Numbered from the stretch's first letter, positions 1 to 8,393 are shown. The stretch is 22,184 nt of DNA from Pseudomonadota bacterium (GCA_021807975.1 JAKBCJ010000018.1:1-22184); one strand, 5' to 3'. Notes: generated by a model not told the origin, from the sequence alone. Made by a program: numbers and translations.

Positions 1-837
1 CAATCCGGCCGGCGTATCGGACCCGCCCACCCAGCGACCGTTCAACGGCCGGACCCCAGCCCGAATCCAGTCCGCCAGCGGACGCTTAGCCTCCCGCCCA
101 GGCGCATCCAGACCCGCGGGCACACTGACCGCCTGGCCCCAGGTTTCGCCCGGACGCCAGCCGGATCGCGCCAGATAGTTGGCGATTGACCCCAGCACGT
201 CGGGCTTGCTGGTCCAGATATCGCGGCGTCCGTGGCCTTCGAAATCGACGGCATAACGCAGGTAGCTGGTGGGCATGAATTGCGGCTGGCCCATCGCGCC
301 GGCATAAGATCCGGTCATCCCACCCGGGGCAACATCGCCATGATCCAGGATTTTCAACGCCGCCATCAGTTCGCCGCGGAAAAAGCTGGCACGCCGCCCC
401 TCCCACGCCAGGGTCGCCAACGCCTCCACGACCCGGAAATCGCCCGTTCCGGTGCCATAGCTGGACTCCAGCCCCCAAATCCCGGCCACCGCGCCCGGCC
501 CCACGCCAAATCGCTGCTCCACCCGGGCGAACAGTGCCCGGTTTGCCGCCACCGCCTGACGGCCGTCGGCGATCCGTTTGTCGCCGATCACCACCCCGCG
601 GTAGCGCGCCCACGTCCAGGTCGATTCGGGCTGATGGCGGTCGCGGTCCAGGACCTTCTGGTTCGGTTTCACCCCCGCGAACGCCCGCTGCAAGGTCGCG
701 GGCGCGATGCCCGCCGCCCGGGCATCGGCACGCACGCCAATAAGGAACCTGGCAAAACTATCCGCCGGGGCGCCACGCGCCGAAGCGGAAATGATCGCGG
801 GAAACGCGCTGGCGAGGAAAATGCGGCGGGTAGGCAT
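1..837 (-). CDS. Lytic murein transglycosylase, MltB family (partial, runs off left edge)
   Basis: It should cleave the MurNAc-GlcNAc bond of peptidoglycan in the periplasm, forming 1,6-anhydro ends. The 279 codons present stay open to the window edge, so the C-terminus is missing. The N-terminus has a twin-arginine-like signal (TRRIFLA near residues 3-9), a short hydrophobic stretch and a plausible cleavage site near ARGA. Residues 119-128 read GIWGLESSYG and contain the expected catalytic glutamate (E124). Further on, AGAMGQPQFMPTSYLRYAVD is the typical SLT_2/MltB substrate-groove sequence. The start is chosen because AGGAAG lies about 7 bases upstream and the signal peptide begins there. 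It is divergent from the secreted protein at 1002. The family is clear; the exact subtype and its C-terminal domain cannot be judged. Confidence 0.9.
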   Translation of the reverse strand, partial: MPTRRIFLASAFPAIISASARGAPADSFARFLIGVRADARAAGIAPATLQRAFAGVKPNQKVLDRDRHQPESTWTWARYRGVVIGDKRIADGRQAVAANRALFARVEQRFGVGPGAVAGIWGLESSYGTGTGDFRVVEALATLAWEGRRASFFRGELMAALKILDHGDVAPGGMTGSYAGAMGQPQFMPTSYLRYAVDFEGHGRRDIWTSKPDVLGSIANYLARSGWRPGETWGQAVSVPAGLDAPGREAKRPLADWIRAGVRPLNGRWVGGSDTPAGL

Positions 838-938
838 GGCGCGCTTCCTGCCACGCCAGCCCGCGCCGGGGCAATCGGATTCGGCGATCCATTCGCACCG
901 CCGGCGGGCCGGCTCACGGCGGTTCACTTTCATTTGAG

Positions 939-950
939 AACGATATCGTT
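939..950. promoter_or_regulatory. Perfect 12-bp palindrome in a divergent intergenic region
   Basis: AACGATATCGTT is a perfect palindrome followed by three more T residues. It lies in the 164-bp gap between the divergent transglycosylase and the secreted-protein gene, where an operator could act on both. Several palindromes of this length are expected by chance in 22 kb, so location is the main support. Confidence 0.2.
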
Positions 951-1001
951 TTTCGCCATGACCGAAGCCGCTACTTTCAGATCGCCTCGAAGGAACGCTC
1001 G

Positions 1002-1598
1002 ATGAACTATCTCTCCGGACTGTTAGCCCTGACGATCGCGGTCGCACCCGCCGTCCCCGCCGCCGCGCAGGTACAGAACTATTACCATTCGGGTGCCTGG
1101 ACCGCTTTCAGCGGACGCAACCCTACTGGCGCCGCGGTCTGCGGCATCTCTACGTCCGACCCGTCGAACACCCGGGATTTATCGGTTCGATTCGATATCG
1201 GCGGCACTGTGACCACATTTTCCGCCAGTAAGCCCGACTGGACGATTCCCGACGATACCCATGTCACCGTCGTCATGCAGGTTGGACTGAACCTGCCGTG
1301 GACAGTGCAGGCAATCGGCCATGGACGCGCCATCGACTGGACACTGGATTCCGCCGCGATCCAGCAATTCGACCGCCAGTTCCGCAGCGCCCCGTCGATG
1401 ACGCTGACCTTCCCCGATGGAAATGAGCCTCCCTGGGCGCTGTCCCTGACCGGATCGACCGCGATCAGCGACACGTTCGGGCGCTGCATCCGGGACCTCA
1501 CACGCCAGGTGCAATCCAATCCCCCGCCAGCCGCCGCCCCGGCGCCGCAAGATAACACGCAGCCATTCAGCACGTCGGAGCCGCCGGCGGCACACTGA
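1002..1598 (+). CDS. Secreted hypothetical protein, 198 aa
   Basis: I do not recognise a named family. The N-terminus (residues 1-23, NYLSGLLALTIAVAPAVPAAAQ) is a good Sec signal peptide with an AxA-type cleavage site, so the product should be periplasmic or secreted. The mature part, about residues 24-165, looks beta-rich and holds two cysteines (in AAVCGIS and in FGRCIRD) that could form one disulfide. The last 30 residues are a proline/alanine-rich tail. The repeated pattern of beta strands around WTAFSG and a basal-activity-like sandwich loosely recalls small IalB-like periplasmic proteins, but this is only an impression. The start is supported by AAGGAA about 7 bases upstream. It converges on the binding-protein gene at 1654. 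Confidence 0.75.
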   Translation: MNYLSGLLALTIAVAPAVPAAAQVQNYYHSGAWTAFSGRNPTGAAVCGISTSDPSNTRDLSVRFDIGGTVTTFSASKPDWTIPDDTHVTVVMQVGLNLPWTVQAIGHGRAIDWTLDSAAIQQFDRQFRSAPSMTLTFPDGNEPPWALSLTGSTAISDTFGRCIRDLTRQVQSNPPPAAAPAPQDNTQPFSTSEPPAAH

Positions 1599-1610
1599 CC
1601 CGGACACCCG

Positions 1611-1627
1611 ATCGGGCGCCCCCCGAT
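1611..1627 (+). terminator. Possible weak hairpin terminator between convergent genes
   Basis: ATCGGG (1611-1616) and CCCGAT (1622-1627) form a 6-bp stem with a 5-base loop, followed only by TT. It sits between the stop of the secreted-protein gene and the stop of the convergent binding-protein gene, where a terminator is expected. The T tract is poor. Confidence 0.25.
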
Positions 1628-1653
1628 TTGGCGACCGGATCAGCAGCCCGGCC

Positions 1654-2886
1654 TCAGGTGTGAATCAGGCTGCATCCGCCGTCGGCCATCGGCCGGAACG
1701 CCTTGTCGGCCGGGGTGGTGGACAGCACGTTGAACACGTCCCATTCGCTTTTGCTCTGCGCCGGGGTCTTTACCTGAAACAGATAGCCCGGGCAGATGAA
1801 GCGCCCGTCCGGACGGATAGCGGCAGTACCGAAACAATCGTCGTCGGTGGGGTTGGCCTTCATCCAGTCGATCGCGGCGAGGCCCGCCTTCGCCTTGGCC
1901 GGCCCCAAAGCGGTGACGGCCTTCAGGTAATGCGTCACAGCGGCATAGCACGCGGCATGCAGGTCGCTGGGATAGTTGTTCGGCGTCTTCGTCAGAAACC
2001 GCTTGGTGAAGGCGCGTGTCCGGTCGTTCAGATTCCAATAGAAAATGCCGGAGATGAGCAGGCCCTGCGCCGTCTCCAGCCCCATCGACTTGACCTCGGT
2101 GATGAAGCCCACCAGCGCGGCGACCTTCACGCCCTGCTGCATCAGGTTGAACTCCTTGGCCTGCTTGACACAGTTTTCCATGTCGCCGCCGGTGTTGCAC
2201 AGCCCGATCACCTGCGCGCCGCTGGCCTGCGCCTGCAGCAGGAACGACGAATAGTCGGTCGTTCCCGGGAACGGGTACGGCGCGCTGCCCAGCACCTTGC
2301 CGCCACTTTTCGTCACCAGATCGGTCAGGTCGTTCGCCAGGGCGTGGCCGAACGTGTAGTCAGCGACGATCAGATACCAGCTCCGCCCGCCATCCTTCAG
2401 GATCGCGCCGCCGGTCGAATGTGAGTCGAACCAGGTATCCGGGGCGAAATGCACCGCGTTCGGGCTGCAATATTTCCCCGTCAGATCAGCCGAGGCCGCG
2501 CCGGAAATCAGCAGCGCCTTGTTCTTTTCCACCACCACGCGATTCACCGCCAGGGCGATGGCGGTGTTGTTCACATCCGCGATTGCATCCACCTGGTCGC
2601 GATCGAACCACTGGCGGGCGATGGCAGACCCGACATCGGGCTTCTGCTGGTGATCGGAGGCCAGGATTTCAACATTGAAACCGTTTGGCTTGAAGTCCTC
2701 GACCGCCTGCTTCGCGGCCAGCACGGTGGTGGGGCCGGAATTGTCGCGATACTGGCCCGACAAATCGGTAAGCACGCCGATCCGGATGGTCGGCGTCCCG
2801 GCCTGTGCCCAAACCCGATCGCTGGCGGCGCCGAGGGCAATTGCGGCGGTGCCGCCGGCCAGGGCATTACGGCGAGAAATTGTCAT
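1654..2886 (-). CDS. Periplasmic ABC-type substrate-binding protein (Peripla_BP_6 / LivK-like), orphan, 410 aa
   Basis: This is a solute receptor of the branched-chain amino acid/amide type that would deliver ligand to an ABC permease. Residues 1-28 form a Tat-like signal (ISRRNALAGG, hydrophobic run, cleavage near VWAQA). The mature protein opens with TIRIGVLTDLSGQYRDNSGP, the usual first strand and ligand loop of Peripla_BP_6, and later has the DYSSFLLQAQASGAQVIGL segment of the second lobe. A longer frame reaches 3048, but I use the ATG at 2886 because the signal peptide begins exactly there; the ribosome site is weak. No permease or ATPase gene is adjacent. It is clearly paralogous to the protein at 6194-7414 (shared NLNDRTR, TDDDCFG and PDV blocks). 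The ligand is unknown. Confidence 0.9.
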   Translation of the reverse strand: MTISRRNALAGGTAAIALGAASDRVWAQAGTPTIRIGVLTDLSGQYRDNSGPTTVLAAKQAVEDFKPNGFNVEILASDHQQKPDVGSAIARQWFDRDQVDAIADVNNTAIALAVNRVVVEKNKALLISGAASADLTGKYCSPNAVHFAPDTWFDSHSTGGAILKDGGRSWYLIVADYTFGHALANDLTDLVTKSGGKVLGSAPYPFPGTTDYSSFLLQAQASGAQVIGLCNTGGDMENCVKQAKEFNLMQQGVKVAALVGFITEVKSMGLETAQGLLISGIFYWNLNDRTRAFTKRFLTKTPNNYPSDLHAACYAAVTHYLKAVTALGPAKAKAGLAAIDWMKANPTDDDCFGTAAIRPDGRFICPGYLFQVKTPAQSKSEWDVFNVLSTTPADKAFRPMADGGCSLIHT

Positions 2887-3089
2887 ACGATATCCCGAAT
2901 TTTTCACTGCACGCGGTTCACCCGCGGGCACGATCACCCGCCGCTGCACCGCATCGATTTTGATTGATAACGCCGCCGGAAGCGGACGCCGGACCGTAGG
3001 CGCACCCCCCTGCGGGATCAAGATCGCGCGGCCGGGTTGAGCGTTCATACCAGCCGTGCGGTAATCCGCTATCGCGACAACAACCGTAC

Positions 3090-3096
3090 AAGGAAA
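3090..3096 (+). promoter_or_regulatory. Ribosome binding site of the amidohydrolase
   Basis: AAGGAAA lies 5-6 bases before the ATG at 3102 and decides that start, because the downstream region has no other well-placed site. Confidence 0.5.
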
Positions 3097-3101
3097 CGTC
3101 G

Positions 3102-4172
3102 ATGACCACGACCGCCTTCGGCCGCATCTTTCCGCCGCGCGACGCCTGGCTGGCGAAGGCCCCGGCCGAACCGATCCTCGATCCGGACCTGCCGATTATC
3201 GATACCCACCATCACCTGTGGTATCGGGCCGGCAGCGCCAGCGGCGAGTCGTGGGATGTGCCGGCCTTCCGCTATCTGCTTGACGAATTCCTCGCCGACT
3301 GCGCCACCGGCCACACCATCGTCGGCAGCGTGTTCCTGCAATGCCATTCGATGTACCGGGCCACCGGGCCGGTTCAGATGCGCCCCGTCGGCGAAACCGA
3401 ATTCGTCGCCGGCATCGCCGCGATGAGCGACAGCGGCGGCTATGGCAAAACCAAGGTCGCGGCCGGCATTGTCGGCTATGCCGATCTGACCGCGGGCGAC
3501 TGGGTTACCCCGGTGCTGGAAGCACATATCAGGGCCGGCGGAGGACGCTTCCGCGGCGTTCGGCACTCGGCGGGGTACGATGCGGATCCGGTCATCGGCA
3601 ACAGCGCGCCGGGCATCCAGCCCGGATTGTACCTACGCCCGGACTTCAGGGCGGGCATGGTTCGGTTGGCGGCGCTGGGGTTGTCGCTGGATGCGTGGGG
3701 CTTTCACCCGCAAATCCCCGACATAACCGACCTTGCGCGCGCCTTCCCCGGCAGCAGCATTATCGTCGGCCATTGCGGCGGCCCGCTGGGCTATGGCCGC
3801 TATGCCGGCAAGAACGAACAGGTGTTCGCCGACTGGAAAGCATCCGTCACCGAACTGGCGAAGTGCCCGAACGTGACAATGAAGCTGGGCGGGATGATGA
3901 TGCGCCTCGCCGCATACGACTACATGGGTATCGACGCACCGCCGTCGTCGGAACAACTCGCCACGCATTGGCGCCCCTATGTGGAAACCTGCATCGAACT
4001 GTTCGGCGCCGACCGCTGTATCGCCGAGAGCAACTTCCCGGTGGAAAAAATGGGAATCGGCTTCGCGGCGTTGTTCAACGCCCTGAAGCGGATCGCCTCC
4101 GGCTGCTCCGCCGACGAAAAAGCCGCCATTTTCGCCGGCACCGCTCGGCGGGTGTACCGGCTGGACTGCTGA
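3102..4172 (+). CDS. Amidohydrolase-2 family TIM-barrel metal-dependent hydrolase, 356 aa
   Basis: The family (PF04909) hydrolyses or decarboxylates small cyclic or amide substrates using a metal held by barrel histidines. The first-strand motif IIDTHHHLWY is at residues 32-41, SIIVGHCGGP supplies the conserved histidine of a later strand, and CIAESNFPVEKMG is the C-terminal carboxylate motif typical of this family. The length matches cytosolic members and there is no signal peptide. The frame is complete with a good ribosome site. It is divergent from the binding protein at 1654-2886 across 215 bp, which suggests shared control, and only 9 bp separate its stop from that of convergent kdsA. 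Substrate is not predictable; 2-pyrone-dicarboxylate lactonase-like or amide hydrolase roles are both possible. Confidence 0.88.
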   Translation: MTTTAFGRIFPPRDAWLAKAPAEPILDPDLPIIDTHHHLWYRAGSASGESWDVPAFRYLLDEFLADCATGHTIVGSVFLQCHSMYRATGPVQMRPVGETEFVAGIAAMSDSGGYGKTKVAAGIVGYADLTAGDWVTPVLEAHIRAGGGRFRGVRHSAGYDADPVIGNSAPGIQPGLYLRPDFRAGMVRLAALGLSLDAWGFHPQIPDITDLARAFPGSSIIVGHCGGPLGYGRYAGKNEQVFADWKASVTELAKCPNVTMKLGGMMMRLAAYDYMGIDAPPSSEQLATHWRPYVETCIELFGADRCIAESNFPVEKMGIGFAALFNALKRIASGCSADEKAAIFAGTARRVYRLDC

Positions 4173-4181
4173 GCCGAACGG

Positions 4182-5018
4182 TCAGGCGGCTTTCGACAAA
4201 CGGTCGAAGGCCGCCAGCCGGGTGATCAGCGCCTCCATCTGATCGAGCGGGATCATGTTGGGCCCGTCGCTGGGCGCATGATCCGGATCCTGGTGCGTTT
4301 CGATGAACACCGCGGCGCACCCGACCGCCAGGGCGGCGCGGGCGAGGACCGGTGCGAACTCCCGCTGGCCGCCCGAGGACGTGCCCTGCCCACCCGGCTG
4401 CTGTACCGAGTGGGTCGCGTCGAACACAACGGGGTAGCCGGTGCGGGCCATGATCGGCAGGCTGCGCATGTCGCTGACAAGAGTATTGTAGCCGAAGCTC
4501 ACCCCGCGCTCGCACAGCAGGATGTTTTGGTTGCCGGTGCTGGCGATCTTGGCCGCCACGTTCACCATGTCCCATGGCGCCAGGAACTGACCCTTCTTCA
4601 CATTGACCGCCCGCCCGGTTTCCCCGGCAGCCAGCAGCAAATCGGTCTGCCGCGACAGGAAGGCGGGAATCTGGAGGACATCCACCACCTGCCCGGCGGC
4701 GCGGCACTGTTCTTCCGTATGCACATCGGTCAGCACGGGCAGGCCGGTCGCGGCGCGCACATCGCTGAGGATGCGCAACCCCGCGTCCATCCCGATCCCG
4801 CGGGCCGCCGCCGCACTGGTGCGGTTCGCCTTGTCGTAACTGGACTTGTAGATGATTTTGACCCCGGTGCGGTCAGACATCGCCTTCAACGCCCGGGCCA
4901 TTTCCAGCGCGTGGTCGGCGGATTCGATCTGGCACGGTCCGGCGATCAGCACGAACGGAAGGCGATTGCTGATTTCGATATTGCCGACCCGGACGATGTG
5001 GGGGGATTCAGCATTCAT
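4182..5018 (-). CDS. kdsA: 2-dehydro-3-deoxyphosphooctonate aldolase (KDO-8-phosphate synthase)
   Basis: It condenses phosphoenolpyruvate with arabinose 5-phosphate to KDO 8-phosphate in the cytosol, the committed step to the KDO of lipopolysaccharide. The 278-aa length is normal. Signature blocks occur in order: IAGPCQIES (residues 25-33), YKSSYDKANRTS, TDVHTEEQC, QIPAFLSRQTDLL, KKGQFLAPWDM, FGYNTLVSDMRSLPIM, FDATHSVQQPGGQGTSSGGQ and FIETHQDPDHAPSDGPNMIP. Cysteine 29 in the GPC motif, rather than the asparagine of the E. coli enzyme, together with the later His, Glu and Asp, indicates the metal-dependent class of KdsA. The gene stands alone and is convergent with the amidohydrolase. AAGGA lies about 11 bases before the start, slightly far. 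Confidence 0.97.
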   Translation of the reverse strand: MNAESPHIVRVGNIEISNRLPFVLIAGPCQIESADHALEMARALKAMSDRTGVKIIYKSSYDKANRTSAAAARGIGMDAGLRILSDVRAATGLPVLTDVHTEEQCRAAGQVVDVLQIPAFLSRQTDLLLAAGETGRAVNVKKGQFLAPWDMVNVAAKIASTGNQNILLCERGVSFGYNTLVSDMRSLPIMARTGYPVVFDATHSVQQPGGQGTSSGGQREFAPVLARAALAVGCAAVFIETHQDPDHAPSDGPNMIPLDQMEALITRLAAFDRLSKAA

Positions 5019-5242
5019 GGATGAAGGTCCTTCCGATCAGTGCGTGCGGCGGTGGCCGTTGTCCTGGCACAGCGCCCCCCGGTCAAGCACATGCACCGCC
5101 GAGGCTGGCACCATCGGGATGCGGCCCGACGGCGAATCGGCTCGCCTGTCACCCACTGATGCAGAAAAGACACATCCGTGACAAATTTTTCTCCGCGCGC
5201 CCTATGCTTTTGCTATTAGGTAACCGTTCCTGATTTCAGGAG

Positions 5243-5251
5243 TTATCCACA
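5243..5251 (+). promoter_or_regulatory. Single consensus DnaA box
   Basis: TTATCCACA matches the DnaA-box consensus exactly. It stands alone in the 352-bp gap upstream of the CHAP gene, with no cluster, AT-rich unwinding region or dnaA/dnaN genes nearby, so it is not evidence of an origin. It could be a titration or regulatory box, or chance. Confidence 0.3.
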
Positions 5252-5300
5252 GGGGCAAAACGGCGAAATGACAACGAGCCGTGAAAAACCGTCCGGGATA

Positions 5301-5366
5301 GGGTTGTCAGCTTTGCAACCCTGCTGTTACCGAAACTCTTGTCTGGCAAAGACAGCAGGAGCGGAG
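5301..5366 (+). promoter_or_regulatory. Structured leader overlapping the ribosome site of the CHAP gene
   Basis: GGGTTG (5301-5306) pairs with CAACCC (5316-5321). CTGCTGT (5321-5327) pairs with ACAGCAG (5352-5358), ending directly at the AGGAGCGG ribosome site (5357-5364). An alternative inner hairpin, TGTCT (5340-5344) with AGACA (5350-5354), shares bases with the second stem, so the two are mutually exclusive. This arrangement could control access to the ribosome site. The pairings are read directly from the sequence; regulation is inference. Confidence 0.4.
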
Positions 5367-5370
5367 TCTG

Positions 5371-6138
5371 ATGCAGCTTATTGGAACAGGAACAAAGGTT
5401 TGGCTTTTGAGCTCCGCGATCCTGTTCGCTTGCCCAGCTTTCATCGCTAACGCCTACGCGGCCCGGCATATCACGCATTCCGCCTCTGCCAATCATGTTC
5501 ATAACGCATCCGCGCACGCAAAGGCGGTGTCGGGAACCAAGCCCGTTCGCGTCGCCAGCGGCAATCACCACAGCGCACATGCGTTCGGCATTTCCTGCGT
5601 GCCATTCGCCCGTCAGGTGTCGGGGATCCAGGTTGCCGGGAACGCGTGGCAGTGGTGGTATAACGCATCGGGTCAGTATGCCCGCGGCGACCGCCCGGAA
5701 GCTGGCAGCGTGTTGAATTTCCGAGCAAATGGGCGGATGCGGCTGGGGCATGTCGCGGTGGTGACCCGGGTCGTCAACTCCCGCGAGGTTATTGTCGATC
5801 ACGCCAACTGGCAAAGCGGCGGCACCGTGTCGCGCGGCATGGCCGTGGTCGATGTGTCAGAGGCCAACAACTGGTCGGCGGTTCGGGTGGAACTGGGGCA
5901 TCAAGGGACGTTCGGGTCGGTGTACCCGACTTATGGCTTCATCTATAACCGCCCGGAGACTGGCGCAGTCATGGCCAGCGTGTCCCGCCCGGCCCCCCAA
6001 CCCGCGATGAACCCGGTTCCGTCCGACCTGCGTCCGGCCGCGGAACGTCCCTGGCAGACGGTGGAGGAGGTTGCCGAATCCCCTGCCACCCCGCGCAAAG
6101 TCATCGATTTGCGAATCAACTCCTCGATCGTCCACTAA
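5371..6138 (+). CDS. Secreted CHAP-domain peptidoglycan hydrolase, 255 aa
   Basis: CHAP (NlpC/P60-like) amidase/peptidases cut peptide bonds in peptidoglycan using a Cys-His pair. Residues 1-30 form a signal peptide (hydrophobic LLSSAILFACPAFIA, cleavage near AYA-AR). A histidine/serine/alanine-rich linker follows to about residue 70. The catalytic cysteine is C76 in AFGISCVPFAR and the histidine is H127 in RLGHVAVV; DHANW (143-147) supplies the polar third residue. WQWWYNA and PEAGSVLNF are typical CHAP strands. Residues after about 195 are proline-rich and probably disordered. AGGAGCGG 6 bases before the ATG fixes the start. The gene is convergent with the second binding protein and appears to be a single-gene unit with its own leader. 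Confidence 0.9.
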   Translation: MQLIGTGTKVWLLSSAILFACPAFIANAYAARHITHSASANHVHNASAHAKAVSGTKPVRVASGNHHSAHAFGISCVPFARQVSGIQVAGNAWQWWYNASGQYARGDRPEAGSVLNFRANGRMRLGHVAVVTRVVNSREVIVDHANWQSGGTVSRGMAVVDVSEANNWSAVRVELGHQGTFGSVYPTYGFIYNRPETGAVMASVSRPAPQPAMNPVPSDLRPAAERPWQTVEEVAESPATPRKVIDLRINSSIVH

Positions 6139-6193
6139 CCAAAGCCGATGCGGCCCGGATGTCCCGGATCGCACTGGCTGGCTGGGGTTGGCG

Positions 6194-7414
6194 TCAGCTT
6201 TTAATGAGCGGACAGGCGTGATCGGATAGTGGCCGGAACGCATCTTCGGCCGGCGTCGTACCGATCAGCTTATACAAATCCCACTCCTGCTTGCTCTCCG
6301 ACGGCTTCTTGACCTCGAACAGATAGGCAGGGGTGATCTTGCGCCCGTCTTCGCGGATTTTGCCCGGCCCGAAGCAATCGTCGTCCGTCGGCATCGCTTT
6401 CATACGGGCGACGGTGGCCGCACCGCTGCGCTTCGCCTCCGCGGCACCCATGTGTTGCACTGTTTTCAGGTAATGCAGCGTGCAGGAGTAATTCCCCGCC
6501 TGCGCCATATTCGGCCACAGCGTCACTTTGGGCTGAATGCGCTTCTGAAAACTGCGTGTCCGGTCGTTCAGATCCCAGTAATAGGTTTCGGACAGGCGGG
6601 TGCCCTGCGCCATCTCGATCCCGACCGCCCGCATGTCGGTGGTATAGGCGACCATGGCGGCGATATTCATCGTCCTGGTCAGGCCGAATTCGTGCGCCTG
6701 CTTGATGACATTGATCAAATCCGACCCCGCGCCGCAAATCCCCAGTATCTTCGCACCGGACGCCTGTGCCTTGATCAGATAGGAAGAAAAGTCTGTTGTC
6801 TCCGGGAACGGATAGATTTCCGCGCCCAGCACCTTGCCGCCGCCGGCCACAACGAACCTCGTGGTGTCGCGCTGGGTCGCCTGACCGAACGCATAGTTCG
6901 GGGTGATAAAGAACCAGGTGTCGCCGCCGGCTTTAACCATCGCCCCGCCGGTCGAACGCGCTTCCATGTAGGTGTCGAACGCCCAGTGCATCGAATTCGG
7001 CGTGCAGGCCTTGCCAGTCACGTCCGACGATGCCGTGCTGGTGGCGATCATGATCTTGTCTTTCTCCTTCACGATCGACGCCAGGGCGAGCGCACAGGAG
7101 GTCGCGGCGATATCGATAATGATATCCACGCCGCGGTTGTCGAACCATTCGCGGGCCAGCGATACGGCAACATCGGGTTTGTTCTGGTGGTCGGCGTCGA
7201 TTACCTCCACATTGAAGCCATGCGCGGCGAATTCCTGCACGGCCTGCCTGGCGCAGATCACGCCGGTTGGGCCGTTCACATCGCGATACGGGCCGGACTG
7301 GTCGTTCATCACCCCCACCCTGATGACCGGATTGGTCCGCGCGCGGGTTCGAACGATGGGTGGGGCGGCGGTGGCGGCCACGGCACCGAGGACGGTTCGC
7401 CGGTTGATGATCAT
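6194..7414 (-). CDS. Periplasmic ABC-type substrate-binding protein (Peripla_BP_6), second orphan paralogue, 406 aa
   Basis: It has the same fold and role as the protein at 1654-2886. The N-terminus INRRTVLGAVAATAA is Tat-like and the mature part begins near VIRVGVMNDQSGPYRDVNGP. The second lobe carries DFSSYLIKAQASGAKILGI and the C-terminal third has the shared WDLNDRTRSF and PTDDDCFGPG blocks, so the two genes are clearly paralogues that have diverged in the ligand-facing segments. The frame extends to 7714, but I choose the ATG at 7414 because the signal peptide starts there and GGGAGA lies about 8 bases upstream. No permease or ATPase gene is adjacent. It is divergent from the NmrA-like gene over 98 bp. 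The ligand is unknown. Confidence 0.9.
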   Translation of the reverse strand: MIINRRTVLGAVAATAAPPIVRTRARTNPVIRVGVMNDQSGPYRDVNGPTGVICARQAVQEFAAHGFNVEVIDADHQNKPDVAVSLAREWFDNRGVDIIIDIAATSCALALASIVKEKDKIMIATSTASSDVTGKACTPNSMHWAFDTYMEARSTGGAMVKAGGDTWFFITPNYAFGQATQRDTTRFVVAGGGKVLGAEIYPFPETTDFSSYLIKAQASGAKILGICGAGSDLINVIKQAHEFGLTRTMNIAAMVAYTTDMRAVGIEMAQGTRLSETYYWDLNDRTRSFQKRIQPKVTLWPNMAQAGNYSCTLHYLKTVQHMGAAEAKRSGAATVARMKAMPTDDDCFGPGKIREDGRKITPAYLFEVKKPSESKQEWDLYKLIGTTPAEDAFRPLSDHACPLIKS

Positions 7415-7512
7415 TGTTTGGCGTCTCCCTGTTGTTGGGGAACACGCTAAGCCCAACGGCGTTCTTGCGCGATAGGCTTGTCTCGCACCGCGGGATATGC
7501 GTTTCAGGGCGG

Positions 7513-8373
7513 ATGACCGATCCTGTTCACGTAATCGGCGCCTCCGGGCGCTCTGGCCTTGCCCTGTGCCGTTCGCTGCTGGCCGATGGCATTGCCGTTG
7601 TGCCCGTTGTGCGAAACCCCGCCAAATGGCAGGCCGCCGGTCTGCCGGGAACGCCGCGCCAGGCAGACCTGCGGCAGCCGGATGCCTTGCGGGCGGCCCT
7701 GGACGGCGCGACACGCATCGTCTGTTGCGCCCACGCCCGCCACGCCGCCGCCATCGTCTCCGCCGCGCCCGCTTCCGCCATCCTCGTTCTGCTCGGCAGC
7801 ACCCGCAAATTCACCCGGTGGCCTGACGCGCACGGCAACGGCGTCCTGGCGGGCGAGGCCGCGCTGCTGGCATCGGGCCGCCGCGGCGTCATGCTGCATC
7901 CGACGATGATCTATGGCGCACAGGGTGAGGACAACGTGCAGCGTCTGGCGGGGTTGCTGCGCCGCCTGCCCGCGATACCGCTGCCCGGCGGTGGCCGGTT
8001 TCTGGTCCAGCCCATCCATCAGTCCGACGTGACCCGCTGCATCCGAGCGGCGCTGGACCACGCGTGGGACCGGCCGCACAGCCTGACGATCGCTGGTCCG
8101 GACGCGGTGCGCTATGCCGATTTCGTCCGGGCGGTCGCCGCCGCCGCCGGGTTGCGGAAGCCGCTCATCGTCCCCTTCCCCGCCGCACCGCTGATCCTCG
8201 CTGCCCGGTTGACGAAGCACGTGGCCGCCCTGCCGACGATACAGCCCGAGGAAATCCGCCGCTTGATGGAAGACAAGGCGTTCGATACCGCCCCGATGCG
8301 TCAGACCCTGGGCGTGCATCCGATCCCGCTGGTGAAAGGGCTTGCGCTGACGTTCGCATACCCGCACGAATAA
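7513..8373 (+). CDS. NmrA-like / atypical short-chain Rossmann-fold NAD(P)-binding protein, 286 aa
   Basis: Residues 5-14 (VHVIGASGRSG) are the nucleotide-binding first strand and glycine loop (GxxGxxG). The following VVPVVRNPAKWQ is the cofactor-selecting second strand, and residues near MLHPTMIYG correspond to the region that holds the modified Tyr in NmrA/extended SDR proteins. It is therefore either an NAD(P)H-dependent epimerase/reductase or a redox sensor; the sequence does not decide. The ATG at 7513 is used since the Rossmann motif begins 4 residues later and AGGGCGG is close upstream. The M20 amidohydrolase starts 20 bp after its stop, so the two are probably one transcription unit. 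Confidence 0.82.
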   Translation: MTDPVHVIGASGRSGLALCRSLLADGIAVVPVVRNPAKWQAAGLPGTPRQADLRQPDALRAALDGATRIVCCAHARHAAAIVSAAPASAILVLLGSTRKFTRWPDAHGNGVLAGEAALLASGRRGVMLHPTMIYGAQGEDNVQRLAGLLRRLPAIPLPGGGRFLVQPIHQSDVTRCIRAALDHAWDRPHSLTIAGPDAVRYADFVRAVAAAAGLRKPLIVPFPAAPLILAARLTKHVAALPTIQPEEIRRLMEDKAFDTAPMRQTLGVHPIPLVKGLALTFAYPHE

Positions 8374-8393
8374 CGATCAAGCCGGAGACCCCT

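Noticed and set aside
86..613. Long minus-strand frame inside the lytic transglycosylase region
   Set aside because: It is the wrong frame; the adjacent minus frame gives a continuous MltB protein with catalytic and signal motifs.
5243..5251. Possible replication origin because of a consensus DnaA box
   Set aside because: Only one box, no AT-rich unwinding region and no origin-linked genes.
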